Shown piece by piece: positions 1 through 10,911 of a stretch of DNA of 64,000 bases. The notes beneath the pieces were generated by a model that worked only from the letters and a program-made list of their open reading frames with translations, was not told the DNA's origin and made no database searches. The DNA is from Akebia trifoliata (Eukaryota; Streptophyta; Magnoliopsida; Ranunculales; Lardizabalaceae): positions 25,637,756 to 25,701,755 of the forward strand of contig CM030707.1 in NCBI GenBank assembly GCA_017979445.1, read 5' to 3'. Position numbers and translations under genes: made by a program. Numbering within the stretch: the first letter of the stretch is position 1; every line of letters starts with the position of its first letter.

Positions 1-733
1 TTTCATTAGCATGTGATTAGATATGTTCAATTATTTATCTTTATTAATTTTATGATTGGATGTATTTAGTTTTTTTGATTGGATATTTGTGAAAAATGCC
101 CCGAGCACACTTTGACCTTTGCACACACTCACGAGCATGCATACTCATATTTGCATTATATTATGTCCTTATAAACCATGTAGCCGGATCTAAGCTAACC
201 TGGTCCTTCGAAAGACGGGAGACACCCGTGAACTCTACAACTTCAGTACAGTACCTTCGGGTATATCAAACTTGAGCACTATGTACTGCTTGACCAGGTA
301 AAACTGGAATAGTATATCGGTGTTTCAGGCTGAAGTGACCTAAGCTTTGTCCTAACCTAGCCTCAATAATATAGAAAGCCTAGAACTTAGGTGCGGTCCT
401 ATTAGGCCACGACTCGAATCGACCATAAGTGCTCCCGGGTTGCCTTTATTTAATCTAACCAAAAGATAAGTGGGTGGACCGATCCACACCGCTCAAATAG
501 AACCCGCAATATCGGTCTAACCCAATAAATGTAATTGAAAAAGTTGTGTTGGCCAATCATTTTCCAACCTATTGACCCAATTGGTAAGTTGTTTTTTCGG
601 ATCAATATATGAGCCGATCGAGTTAATTGGTTCAATTAAATGTCAATAAGGTGATATATTATTTTTTGAATCCATTGGGTAGACATGGCTTGTTTTTTAA
701 TGTGTTAATAATGAGAGTTAGTTTTCTGGTTAG
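1..733 (+). other. Leader (5' UTR) of element 1
   Basis: This stretch has no supported gene. Blocks of it match, in the same element orientation, the leaders of elements A and C. One block is the GGCCACGACTCGAA stretch near 405-420; its reverse complement lies near 39920 and 42660. Another is the 'tatatcaaact' block near 264-330, matching the reverse complement near 43200. This shows that the window opens inside the element, between primer binding site and ORF1. A possible shallow ORF on the - strand at 450-635 is not supported. Confidence 0.65.
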
Positions 734-1799
734 ATGGCTCATAATGATGTACAATTGTTGATGGAAAGAGCTTTAGATGCGTTTACCACTGTCGAGAAGT
801 ATAATTTTGGTGCATATAGACTTCAAAGAGTATTCTCTCTCAAGTTAGTGACTGTCAATTGGAACCTCTTATGTGCCATGGCCACATATTTCATTTTGAT
901 TCAGTCCACTTTGTCCAACTCATGACGATTAGTTCAATATTATGGGGATAAGCACATTGGGTCCAATGATTCGTTTTCCATCGAAATCCAAATTCACAAA
1001 AGAACTCTCGAAAGGATTAGAAATTAAGCCGAAAAAAATAAGAAGATTCACAGATCACGATTTATTGAACATGCGGAGACTCCTAGAACTACACCAAACT
1101 CCTGAACAAGAAAATCCTGGGGATTTCGCTCCGGAACCTCATAGGAAGGCCAGGGATTTTACTTTATGTCTGGGGGTATTATCAACATATTTTTTGGTTT
1201 CATTTAGGATGGGTCATCAGTTGCCGGGCTTCTTCGCAGATATTGCCGAACAACTTAAAAATAAGGTTAACCTAGTCCCCATAATACTCTCCGAGACTTT
1301 TGAGGGATTATTAAATGAGAATGCACCAGGAGGGACAGGATTTTGAGGAAGTCCACATTTGTTTTATCTGTGGTTGTGTATCCAACTTCGCATTGCAGAG
1401 TTCCCGCAAATCAAGGAAAGTAAATGGGAAAAATTCGCAAGAAAGGAAACATTGGTGGATTTTTCATCCATTGAAGACTGGAGGGACTGGTTCTCAAATT
1501 TGACTACACAAGATATAAATTGGGATAAATTAGGATCAAGAATGGATGAAGGCACCGTGCTTGTTTCAAAAGGATCTGATCATGTAATGCTCACTGGACT
1601 GTTGAATACATCCTTTTATTGCCAAAGGATGATACCAAGACAGATAGGATTACCTTCATGGATCCCAATGTCCCCAAGGAATCGATATCCTATTAAAAAG
1701 CTGACTCTGCACTTGGTGGAACACATAGCTACCGCTTGGGACCATCGGATGCTTATTGAATCAGAAGATCAACAAGCATTCAAGAAGCATAAGAGATGA
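734..1799 (+). pseudogene. ORF1 of Ogre/Tat-like element (DUF7745-like), broken
   Basis: The reading frame opens at ATG 734, shifts frame near 880-940, runs to about 1345, shifts again and ends at TGA 1797-1799. The pieces align with ORF1 of element A (39446-38266, - strand). Shared landmarks are VEKxNFG, WNLL.AM, an STxGP block, an ADIAEQL/IDIASQL block followed by VPIILSETF, a YLWLC block and a C-terminal TSFY segment. The order and spacing resemble the plant ORF1 protein annotated as DUF7745 in Ogre-type elements; this is recognition from memory, not a search. Its function is unknown. Total length would be about 350 residues. Two frameshifts make it non-functional. The position just before gag is typical of Ogre elements. 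Confidence 0.7.
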
Positions 1800-2147
1800 A
1801 TAGAAGAGCAAGTAAGGTCCTAGATTGAGTTGCTTTTACTTTAAGAGGAGAGTCTCATCATTTCTTTTGTGTTTGCATTGGTACGATTTTTAATGAGAAT
1901 TCTCTTTTAATAAGTCCCTAATTAACAATAAATCACCTCATCAGACATAAGCTCGGCCAGCACAACTCATTAATTATAATAAAAGCAAATGCTATCAAAA
2001 GGGATCATTTACCTACCACCAATTCTTAATTCACCTTTGATGAGGTTTCAGGATACTATTGCACCCAAAATTAAGTGTCCACCACCTAGTTAGAGTCGAG
2101 AGTCAGGTCGTTTGGAAAGAACATCTGCGCTAAGCAAACCATTAAAG
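1800..2147 (+). other. ORF1-gag spacer of element 1
   Basis: There is no gene here. The second half, around 2060-2100, matches the equivalent spacer in A (about 37990-38070) and C (about 41690-41770). It lies immediately before the gag start codon at 2148. Confidence 0.55.
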
Positions 2148-3762
2148 ATGGCTTCTGAATTTGAACTCGTGAAAATTCGTAAGATCCTGGTGGTGTTTCT
2201 AATGGATATGAACAACATAAAGAGCAAGGAAGAAGTGTTAGAACAGATCTCTAAGTCAACAAGAGACCATCCTGACGATCAATAGGCAAGGGACCGGAAA
2301 GTAGCACGGCTAAGAATTTGGATGAGGTTTATGAGCTTGACGGAAATGAGGAGCATTATAATGAGAATCCGATGTTAGCCAACATAATGACTCAATTGGA
2401 AACAGTCGTGAAGAACATAAAAGGGATTGACAAAATCGCAGTAGGAATAGAGGCTTTGAATCAAATCCCTAAGATCCGTCTGCCCAAGAAGTTTGTCATG
2501 CCAGAAATAAAAAAATTCAATGGAGTAGGCTGCGCAAAAATGCATCTCAAGGTATATGTTACCAACATACGCACAACGGGCCTCAGTGACGAACAAATGA
2601 CATTGTTGTTCTAACGTATTCTATCAAGATCAGCACTACGATGGTTAATGTCCCAAGATTCAGCTGCAATAGGGACATGGGAAAATGTGTCAAGGATGTT
2701 CTAGCACCATTACAAGTATAGCACCGAGATAGAAACTTCTCGAAGGGATTTGGAATCCACTAAGCAGAAAAATGGGGAAACATTTACTGATTTCATTAGT
2801 CGTTGGAGGACTAAAGCTACATAGATGTGGGATAGACCATCAGAAAAGGAACAAGTGGAAATCATCTTGAAAAACCTCTCGTAGGGGTATGCTCAGCATT
2901 TAGTTGCCCAGTATATCCCTACATTTGAATCCCTTTTACAAGCTAGAAGCCAACTTGAGAATGTTTTTGCCTCTAGGATCCTTTCCAACTCTTCTGACAA
3001 CAAAGCCAAAAAACCCATCATTAATTCCAAACCCAACGTCAACCATGCCTATATAGTCAACACTTCCACCACCTCAGTTCAACCCCCAGCTCAAACTAAT
3101 AATCAGGCAAATTTGGATAAAGCCCCCCTCGAAAGTTCACAAATCTAGGGATGACCTTCACCGTAGCCTTTCAAAAACTATTGAAAAAATGGTTCATCAC
3201 CCCTCTCCAGCCTCAACCTCTGCCAAACTCCCCACCAACTTCACATAATCCTAACGTCTTTTGCATCTCTCTCCACCATGCCATCCAAAATCTCATTGAT
3301 GATAAAAAAAAAGTCATCATTCTTACCCCAACACCGTCAAATGTCACTACCAATCCACTACCTGCATATCAACCTCCACCAACATTGAATATGATTTCAA
3401 ACACCCAACTACCACTCGACCCAATCTCTCTCATCCACCCAATCTACGCCAAACCACCCAGTTATCCTCTTGTTGGAATAACCTTTAATGACGAAGTGTG
3501 TGCCACAAGCTATGAGCCATTTGATCTAGCTGAAGATGAATCATACTGTCTATCCCCATCTCGCTACGATAGCCCTTCATATATTAGCTATCTCTTGGCA
3601 CAAATGATCTCAAAAAATCCATTCTCTATAACAGATGAAGATCCTTACTTGTTGATCAAAGTAGACGAGCCAGTTTCACTGTCTTGTGATGAAGTCAAAC
3701 ATGTAACATGAAGAGGAAGAGTTTTTAAGCCACCAGAACTTAGTGCAAACAATCCAGCAGCT
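2148..3762 (+). pseudogene. gag (capsid/nucleocapsid) of element 1, broken
   Basis: The start at ATG 2148 is chosen because element A has the same MASE.EL..IRKIL beginning (37955, - strand). The capsid core includes PKKFVMPEIKKFNG, LSDEQMTLLF and DFISRW blocks typical of plant gypsy gag. Several in-frame stops interrupt it, for example after LLF near 2612 and at WRTKAT-stop near 2822, and the frame shifts before the C-terminal part at 3151-3711. Compared with A, a 13-codon in-frame deletion at about 3264 removes the whole zinc-knuckle-like motif, so even a repaired frame would lack the nucleic-acid-binding finger. A region rich in proline follows (3190-3450). Confidence 0.8.
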
Positions 3763-4299
3763 TTGGTGAGAAAGAAAAAACTAGATCCCATCAAGGAAAC
3801 CATTGAAGAAGATAAAACCTATGTTGAAAATAGTCTATCCTTCTCAAACTCAGATCTCCCAAAAGAAAGGTCGAGCCACACAAAGCCGCTACAAATTACA
3901 ATTGACTGCAATGGAATGAGAGTCCCTCTAGTCTTGGTAGATAATGGAAGTGCACTAAATGTCTGTCCTTTGAAGATCGCAACTTGCCTCGGGTTCAAAA
4001 CAGAAGACTTCAAACCAACCAGCCAAGGCGTTAGAGGTTACGATAATACGAAAAGGGATGTATTGGAGACTTTGCAGCTACGAATATCCACGGGTATAGC
4101 AGACTTTCATGTGGAATTCCAAGTCTTAGATATTCAATCATTATTCAACCTATTACTGGGGAGACCGTGGCTGCATCAGAAGATTAAATTCATCAAGGAC
4201 GGTTTAGTGATCACACTTCATGGGGATGTCAAAATTATGGAGATTGTGAATGACATAGAAACCAGGGATAAATCGTTATCTGAAATTCAACCCGAATAA
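3763..4299 (+). pseudogene. Aspartic protease of element 1, fragment
   Basis: This is an open stretch of 178 codons after a stop at about 3709. The retropepsin active site appears as LVDNGSALNVCP near codon 60, the D-x-G variant usual for this plant lineage, and the flap/hydrophobic C-terminal block FNLLLGRPWLHQ follows. The enzyme would mature the gag-pol polyprotein. Relative to A, about 60 codons between the IEED and YVEN blocks are missing. It ends at a TAA followed by a frameshifted linker to the G-patch-like segment. The catalytic Asp is present, unlike its neighbourhood in A where the motif glycine is lost. Confidence 0.8.
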
Positions 4300-4403
4300 A
4301 AAGAAATACAACTCAACGGTTTGAATTTAAAAATATTCATGCCATTCAGTGGGATAATTCTGCAAAAAAGTTCGTTCCTATCGATAATACATTTAGTTGT
4401 TGT

Positions 4404-4800
4404 GTGGCCAGCATATTCAAAAGTATGAGATTCTTCCCAGGCATGGGCTTGGGTTGTAGACAACAGGGGATCAAAGCCGTACCAGCCATTCAAGAAGTAG
4501 TTGGGACATTCGGATTGAGGTACAAACCTACCAAAGAAGATTGGGCTCGATATTGGAAGACAAGGAAAGATAAGGCAAACGTGATAAGACAAGGGCATGT
4601 CGTTGATCTTATCCAAATGAAGCCTTATCGCAAAACCCTTAATGGATGCTTCGTGAAAGCAGGGGAAGATTTCCCTTATTGTGATTTTTAAGAACCCTTT
4701 ATCGACGACCTCACAGGTACTCGCCAGCTAGGATTTGAGATTTTCTTTAGGATGAATTGGTCTAACAAGGAATAAGACAGAGCATCTAAAGAATTCGAAG
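4404..4800 (+). pseudogene. G-patch-like segment of gag-pol, element 1
   Basis: A glycine-rich block (FFPGMGLGCRQQGI) is followed by VGTFGLRYKPTKEDW. This resembles the G-patch-like module often found between protease and RT in plant Tat/Ogre polyproteins; the role is unproven, and G-patches in general bind RNA or helicases. The frame is open from 4404 to 4690, stops at TAA 4689-4691, and remnants continue to about 4800. The matching segment in A is at 33787-33338. Confidence 0.6.
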
Positions 4801-4810
4801 GAGCAGATGA

Positions 4811-6055
4811 TTGGCAGACGACCGTGGATTCACTCAATATCGCTCAGATGTTTCTCAAAGAAGGAAACGTGTCAGTCTTATCAGTCAAGAGTGGTACTCA
4901 AAACCCACAGTCTGTAATCAAACCCGCAGTCGGGTCTCTTTCAATTATCATGTAATGAGTCCTTTGCTATATGTCGGGTCTAGTCATGTTAAATCTGTCG
5001 AGTCCGCGGTAAGTCCTGTCACCCCATCTATCTTTAATGAAATAGAAGAAGTTTCTGATTACCCCGATTGCAATAATGATTTAACTGATAATCTGACTTC
5101 GAAGGATGAATCTTCTGATGAAAAAACTCCTATCAAATTAATTAAACTACTTGAACAAGAAAATGAATGTCGGGCTCAAACTATAATGGAAGGAACAAAA
5201 TTAGTCAATCTCAAGACTAAAGATAATCCTCAAGAGATTCAAATTGGAGTCACCTTATCTCCCGAGGAATGCGAAGAGATAGTGGATTTTCTCAGAAAGT
5301 TCAAGGACGTATTCGTGTGGTCGTATGAGAACATGCCATGAGTAAGTACGGATATTATTCAACATCAAATTCTATTGCATCCCGATGCTCGGCCAGTAAA
5401 GCAGAAACTTCGACGTATGAAGCCAGAATGGATTTTGAAGATTAAGGAAGATGTCACTAAGCAGATCAATGCTGGATTCTTGGAAGTGGTAGAATACCCA
5501 GAATGGATCGCTAATGTAGTTTTAGTTCCCAAAAAAGATGGAAAAGTGAGAATGTACGTTGACTTCAGAGATCTAAATAAGGCAAATCCAAAGGATAGCT
5601 TTCCGTTGCCTCAAATAGATGTATTGGTCGATAATACAGCAGGGTACGCCATGCTTTCGTTTATGGATGGGTTTTCAGGATATAACCAAATAAAGATGGA
5701 TCATCGTGATATGCAAAAGACATCATTCATCACACAATGGGGAACATTTTGCTATAAAGTCATGCTTTTTGGTTTGAAGAACGCTGGGCTACCTATCAAA
5801 GGGCAGCTACGAATTTATTGCATGACATAATACACAAAAAGGTTGAGGTTTATGTGGATGACATGATAGTGAAATCCAAAGAACGATCTGGACACGTCGT
5901 TGCATTAGAGAAGTTTCTCACAAGAATTCAAAAATACCAGTTACGCTTTAACCCGCAAAAGTACGTATCGGAGTGACTTCTAAAAAATACTTGGATTTGT
6001 AGTCAGTTAAAGAGGGATCGAGGTAGACCTTGGAAAAATCAAAACTATACAAGAA
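4811..6055 (+). pseudogene. Reverse transcriptase of element 1, broken
   Basis: An acidic linker (4811-5341) ends in a stop at 5339-5341. The RT core starts near 5375 with the gypsy landmarks ARPVKQKLRRM, NAGFLEVVEYPEW, VLVPKKDGKVRM, FRDLNKANPKDSFPLP and FSGYNQIKMD. It loses frame near 5795. The catalytic box YVDD is still readable at about 5850-5862, followed by MIVKSKERSGHVV. RT copies the element RNA into DNA in the virus-like particle. With a stop, at least one frameshift before the catalytic box and more changes near 5970-6010, it is inactive. Confidence 0.9.
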
Positions 6056-6640
6056 ATGACACCTCCTAAGACTGAAAAACAGATTCGAGGGTTCTCAGGC
6101 AGAATTCAGTATGTTAGCAGATTCATCGCTCAACTTACCAATGTGTGCGAACCTATATTCAAGCTTCTCAAGAAGAACGAGCCGACAGTATGGAATGAGC
6201 AATGCCAAAAAGCCTTTAACCAAGTTAAGGAGTATCTCTCAAATCCACCCATTTTGGTTTCGCCTACCCTAGGTGAACCTCTTCTCCTTCATTTGTCAGT
6301 CACGGAAGAAGCTATGGGATGCATGCTGGCACAATACGACAAAGGTAGTCACAAAAGAGAGGGCCATCTACTACATTAGTAAAAAGATGTTAGAGTATGA
6401 ACGAATGTATTTAGCTCTTGAAAAGACCTACCTAGCACTAGTATGGGCTACTCAAAGGCTTCGGCACTACATGCTCTCTCATTCAGTCATTCTGTTATCT
6501 TGGATAGACCTCCTAAAATATCTCTTCGAGAAGCCAGCATTGACAGGAAGAACTACACGGTGGTTATTGTTATTATCAGAATTCGATATTACGCATGTTA
6601 TGTAGAAATCTATCAAAGGAAGAGCAGTAGCAGAACACGT
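6056..6640 (+). pseudogene. RT connection and first RNase H of element 1
   Basis: The start shows QIRGFSGRIQYVSRFIAQLT, the gypsy RT thumb/connection, then PIFKLLKKN.PTVWNEQCQKAF and a PLLLHLSVTEEAMGCMLAQ block belonging to the retroviral-type RNase H. Frameshifts near 6350 and stops near 6378 and 6603 break it. The wording YERMYLALEKT..ALVWATQRLRHYM continues in another frame. This domain would remove the RNA strand during reverse transcription. Confidence 0.82.
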
Positions 6641-6723
6641 GGCTGATCATCCAGTAGTAGAAGGAACAAAAGTTATCGATCAATTCCCAGATGAAAATAT
6701 CCTAAACCTTGAAGAAAAATCGT

Positions 6724-7200
6724 GAGATAGAGTATGGCGGTTATACTTTGATGGAGTGACGAATCAGAACGGGTATGGAATAGGGGCAGTTTTGTTCTTT
6801 CCTGAAGGATGCCACATCCCGATCGTTATTAAGCTACTTTTCTCCAATACTAATAATACAATTGAATACGAAGCATGCATCTCTGGACTCGAGACTACTT
6901 TGAATCTAGGTATCATAGAAATTGAAGTATTTAGAGATTCAACCTTGGTCATACATCAGTCGTTAAAAGAATGGAAAACTAAGGATATGAAGCTGAAACC
7001 CTATCACGAGTATCTGCTAAATTTAGTAAGGAAGTTCAAAGCCATCTTGTTCCAACATCTGTCAAGGGAAGAGAATAGATTCGCTGACGCTTTGGCTACA
7101 CTTTCTTTAATGATCCATTTGCCTTCAGGCATGGAACTAAAGCCTATCACAGACGAAATCAAGGATAAACCTGCATATTTCCATCAGGTCGACATCGCTG
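6724..7200 (+). pseudogene. Second (archaeal-type) RNase H of element 1
   Basis: Landmarks are WRLYFDGV, YGIGAVL, NTIEYEACISGLE, VFRDSTLVIHQ and RFADALATL, giving the D-E-D-D catalytic set of type-I RNase H. Its place between the gypsy RNase H and integrase is the diagnostic arrangement of the Tat/Ogre lineage, which gained an extra archaeal-like RNase H (established knowledge). The stretch 6756-7226 is open; an upstream TGA at 6724-6726 separates it from the first RNase H. The corresponding domain in A (about 31340-30900) is open throughout. Confidence 0.8.
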
Positions 7201-8466
7201 CTCGACTCCCTGACGAAAAGTCATAGTACACTGACATCCAGAAAGTATTGGAAAAATAAGAGTTCCCAGTTGAAGCATCAAAGAAAGAACGACAAACCCT
7301 ACAGAGATTCACATCCCAGTTCATCCTATGCGTAGGAAACTTATATAAAAGTCTTATGATGGAATTCATTTGTCATGTGTTAACAAAAATCAAGCTGAAC
7401 AAATAATGGAAGAGTTGCATTCTGGAGATTGTGGACCGTATATGAGTGGGAAGATGTTAGCCAAACTAATCATGAGATAGGGATATTATTGGCCAACAAT
7501 GGAAACAGACTGTCATCACCTAGTCAAGACCTGCCATAAATGTCAAGTACATGTTAACCTCATACATTTACCTCCCTCTCAGTTAGTTGGTTTGACTTCG
7601 CCATGGCCATTTTCTGTCTGGGGTATCGACATAATTGGCAAAATCACACATACAACATTGAATGGACATGAGTACATTCTCGTGGTCATTGATTAATTTA
7701 CAAAATGGGTGGAGGCCACTTCATATGCTATTCTCACTGCATCCAAAGTTGCCAAGTTCATCCAAACACATATTATCAGTTGATATGGGGTACCTTCTGA
7801 ACTGATCTCTAATAACGGGTGACATTTCAAAACTGAATTTATTCCCTGTGTTCAAAGTTTAAAATCCGGCACCACAAATCATCACCCTACCGTCCCTAGA
7901 CTAACGGAGCAGTTGAAGCAACGAATAAGAATCTCAAGACGATCATCAAGAAGATGTGTCAATCGCACAGAGATTAGTCTTAAAAATTACCATTTGCGCT
8001 CTAGGCATACCGTACCTCGATAAGATCTTCCACCGAAGCAACCCCTTATTCACTAGTGTACGGAATGGAAGCTGTCTTATCAGTTGAAATGGAAATCCCG
8101 TCCCTCAAGATTCTAATAGAAAGTCAATTATCAGAAACAGACTGGATTCGTCACCAGTATGAAAAGTTGAATTTCATCGATAAAAAATAACTTAGAACTC
8201 TGTACCATGTGCAAGCTTATCAGAAAAGAGTTGCTCGGGCATTTGATAAAAGGATTAAAGTTTGTGACTTACAAGTTGGGGACCTAGTACTTAAAGAAAA
8301 TCAAGCACCCATCTTTGATCCTAAAGGTAAATTCAAGCCCAATTGGGGAGGCCCCTTCATTATCAAAGAAATACTGCCTGGGAAAGTCGTCAAACTCCAA
8401 GATCACGATGGCATCGAATTATCAGAACCGACAAACCTTGACCAGATCAAACGGTATTATATTTGA
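7201..8466 (+). pseudogene. Integrase of element 1, broken
   Basis: The HHCC zinc-binding region is visible around 7400-7545 (ELHSGDCG..., DCHHLVKTCHKCQ). The catalytic core follows with WGIDIIGKI (first Asp). The second catalytic Asp has changed: the motif reads SNNG where A reads SDNG, and a TGA follows it. Frameshifts occur after 7850. The C-terminal block VARAFDKRIK to DQIKRYYI (8209-8466) is open and resembles the GPY/F-type C-terminal domain. There is no chromodomain. It would insert the cDNA in the genome; this copy cannot. Confidence 0.87.
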
Positions 8467-8957
8467 GGAGGCCATCTTTGGTCGGACAAATTTTCTTATT
8501 ACCCAATTAAATATCTTTTTTCTCAGCCCTTTGCAGCCATTTAAAAAAAAAATAAATAAATAATAAAATAAAATAACATTTTTCTTTCTCAGCCCAATCA
8601 CCTAACCCAGGGGAGGGAAAAGTTCGAATTACGTTTTGGTTTGATCTCAAAATTCTGGGGTACGTAGGCAACCTGAGAAGTTACTTCAGGCCCGACCAGT
8701 TCAAAAAATAAAAAATATATATATTCCCCACAAAGAAAAAATTATCAAAATAGGGAAGGAAAAAAAAACTATTTTAAAGGAATGCCACACAAGGAGCATT
8801 TGGGTTCTTAAACCTCAAGTCTCCTTTCTTTCTTAGCCTACTCCTAAACCCACCTATGGAAGTCCTTCTAAGTACCGCATGAAAAGGTCAAGAAAAATAA
8901 CAAGTGTGATCCGACAGTAACTCCAGAATTTCTAAAAAAAAAAAAAAAAAAAAAAAA

Positions 8958-9235
8958 CCTGCTAGGTTGAAAACCTGAAAGGGCGGCTTAGGCAAAAATT
9001 AAGGTAAGCTCACAAGGTTGAAAATCCGAAAGGACGACCTTGGCAACAATCAGAGCAAAGAAAAAGAAAATTATAAGCTCGTTAGATCGAAAACCTAAAA
9101 AGGCAGTCTAGGCAAAAATTAGAGCATGCTCGCTAGATTCAAAACCTGAACAGGAAATCTAGGAAAAAGAAAGAGCAAACAAAATAAAATCTCCGTCGAG
9201 CTGAGAATCTGAAAAGACAAGCCGAGCCAAAGCAT
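8958..9235 (+). repeat. Array of five covarying hairpin units
   Basis: Five units of roughly 50-70 bp. The outer stem arms are 8962-8969 with 8984-8991; 9014-9020 with 9035-9041; 9083-9089 with 9104-9110; 9133-9139 with 9156-9162; 9196-9202 with 9220-9225. Arms differ between units but stay paired, for example AAGGTTG/CGACCTT and CTAGATT/AATCTAG. Inside each lies AAAA, then a 3-bp inner stem around a GAAA-like loop: CCT-GAAA-GGG, TCC-GAAA-GGA, CCT-AAAA-AGG, CCT-GAAC-AGG, TCT-GAAA-AGA. Unit 3 has one mismatch and unit 5 one bulged base. G-U pairs are common, which points to RNA rather than DNA pairing. Confidence 0.75.
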
Positions 9236-9789
9236 CAGAAGTCTGAATGACCAAGCTTCAATACCCAATTTAAGTCAGGCAAAGACTTAGAAGCCACATG
9301 TATCTCGTCTACGACTGATCTAGAAAATTTTATTTTCCTAAGCGAGCCAAAGGGGAAAGAATGTGATCTCTAAGATGAATCTCAAAAGTGAATATTTGTT
9401 TCCAACAGATGAGCCTGACTCATGATCTTCAATAAAGTCAAAATTAAAAATGAATTCTTATTACACTTGTGGTAATCTAAGATTTCTAAGTTTCATATTG
9501 AGGGGCACTTTTCCTTTTGTTTAGAAGTATATTTATTTTTTCCCTACATTAGGGGCATGTTTTTTCAAAATATGTTCAATTATCTCTAGTGTAAGGTCCT
9601 ATCAAACTATGGTTATTTTTTGTTCTCAAGCCTGATCAATTATAGCCCCAAAGGATAAGGAAAATCTGACATTAAAGGTTAACCTTTCGATAACATTTTT
9701 TGAAAACCCCTAAGATTCAAAGAAAGTTAAAATATAGAACTGACCTTTATAAATAAAAAAATAAAATAAAATTTTTTTTGTTCCTATGG

Positions 9790-10560
9790 AATGAGATTTT
9801 ACTCCAATCTTTTACTTAGACCTACTCAGATTTTGCTCAGACCTATCGAGATTCTTTCTCCGATTTTGCTCAGACGCCGCATAGGGTTTTTTCGAATTTT
9901 GCTCAGATACCACCGAGAGTTTTCTCGAATTTTGCTCAGATACCGTCGAGGGTCTTCTCGAATTTTGCTCAGACCCGCCGAGATTCATCTCGGATTATTT
10001 TCAGACTTACTCAGACCTGCCGAGATTCTTTTTCGAATTTTGCTTAGACCCGCTGAGATTCGTCTTAGACTTCACTCAGACCTGCTCAGATTTTGCTCAG
10101 ACCTGTCGAGATTCGTTTCGGATTTTACTTAGACCTATTTAGATTTTGCTCAGACCTACCGAGATTCTTTCTCGGATTTTGCTCAGACGCCGCCTAGGAT
10201 TTTCTCAGATTTTTCTTAGATACTATCAAGGATTTTCTTGGATTTCGCTCAAATGCCGCCAAGGGTCTTCTCGGATTTTGCTCAGACCCACCAAGAGTCG
10301 TCTCAAATTTTACTCAGACCTACCAAGATTCTTTCTTGGATTTTGCTCAGACCCACCAAGATTTCATCTCGGATTTTATTCAAATTTTGCTTAGACCTAC
10401 CGAGATTCTTTCTCGGATTTTGCTCAAACCCGCTGAGATTCATCTCGGATTTTAGTCAGGCCTGCTCAAATTTTGCTCAAACCTGCCAAGATTCTTTCTC
10501 GAACCCGTTGAGATTCCTCTCAGATTTTACTCAGACCTGCTCAATTTATGCTCATATTTT
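9790..10560 (+). repeat. 33-bp tandem repeat array in 3' UTR
   Basis: More than 15 degenerate units with the theme GGATTTTGCTCAGACC plus a short inverted repeat such as CCGAGA-ttca-TCTCGG (9978-9993) or CCAAGA-ttctt-TCTTGG (10323-10339). Because 33 is a multiple of three, long spurious reading frames arise here; they are not genes. Tandem repeats in the 3' UTR are a known habit of Ogre-type elements. Confidence 0.8.
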
Positions 10561-10897
10561 ACTTAGTTTTATCTGATTTTCTGAAAAAACATGTTGCACA
10601 GATTTTATGTTGACCTTATACAGTTTGCTATCCTCTCACCATGAATGTGCAGAATGGAGATGTACATTTTCAAAATTATCACTACACAATGACACACGTG
10701 CACTCGCATTAGTTAAGGAGAATTTTTCAAAATTCAAGGATCTGACATTTTTTCAAGGAAAGGTTACCCTCAAGGATCTGGACGCTTCAACAAATTGTCG
10801 AATCAGGCTGTAAAATGGACTGTCACTAGCTTTGGCATTCAAATGTCGCATTATCTACCACAATAGATTGGGCATCTAGCTTGCTTCCACCCTTTGT

Positions 10898-10911
10898 CAA
10901 AGAGGGGCATC
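10898..10911 (+). other. Polypurine tract of element 1
   Basis: The purine run AAAGAGGGGCATC ends directly at the LTR start TGTAGACA. The same motif lies next to the LTR of A (27314-27329, reverse complement). It primes plus-strand synthesis. Confidence 0.85.

Larger units (their letters stand above)
8467..10911 (+). other. 3' untranslated region of element 1
   Basis: This is 2.4 kb between the integrase stop and the LTR. It carries no supported protein. It holds a poly-A run (about 8934-8957), an array of five hairpin units (8958-9235), 'GGGGCA' purine-rich blocks near 9500-9555, a 33-bp tandem array (9790-10560) and the polypurine tract. The same order occurs in the 3' UTR of A (27314-29593). 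Confidence 0.7.

Noticed and set aside
9791..10576. Arg-rich and Phe-rich frames of 80-113 codons
   Set aside because: The same 33-bp repeat effect in element 1.
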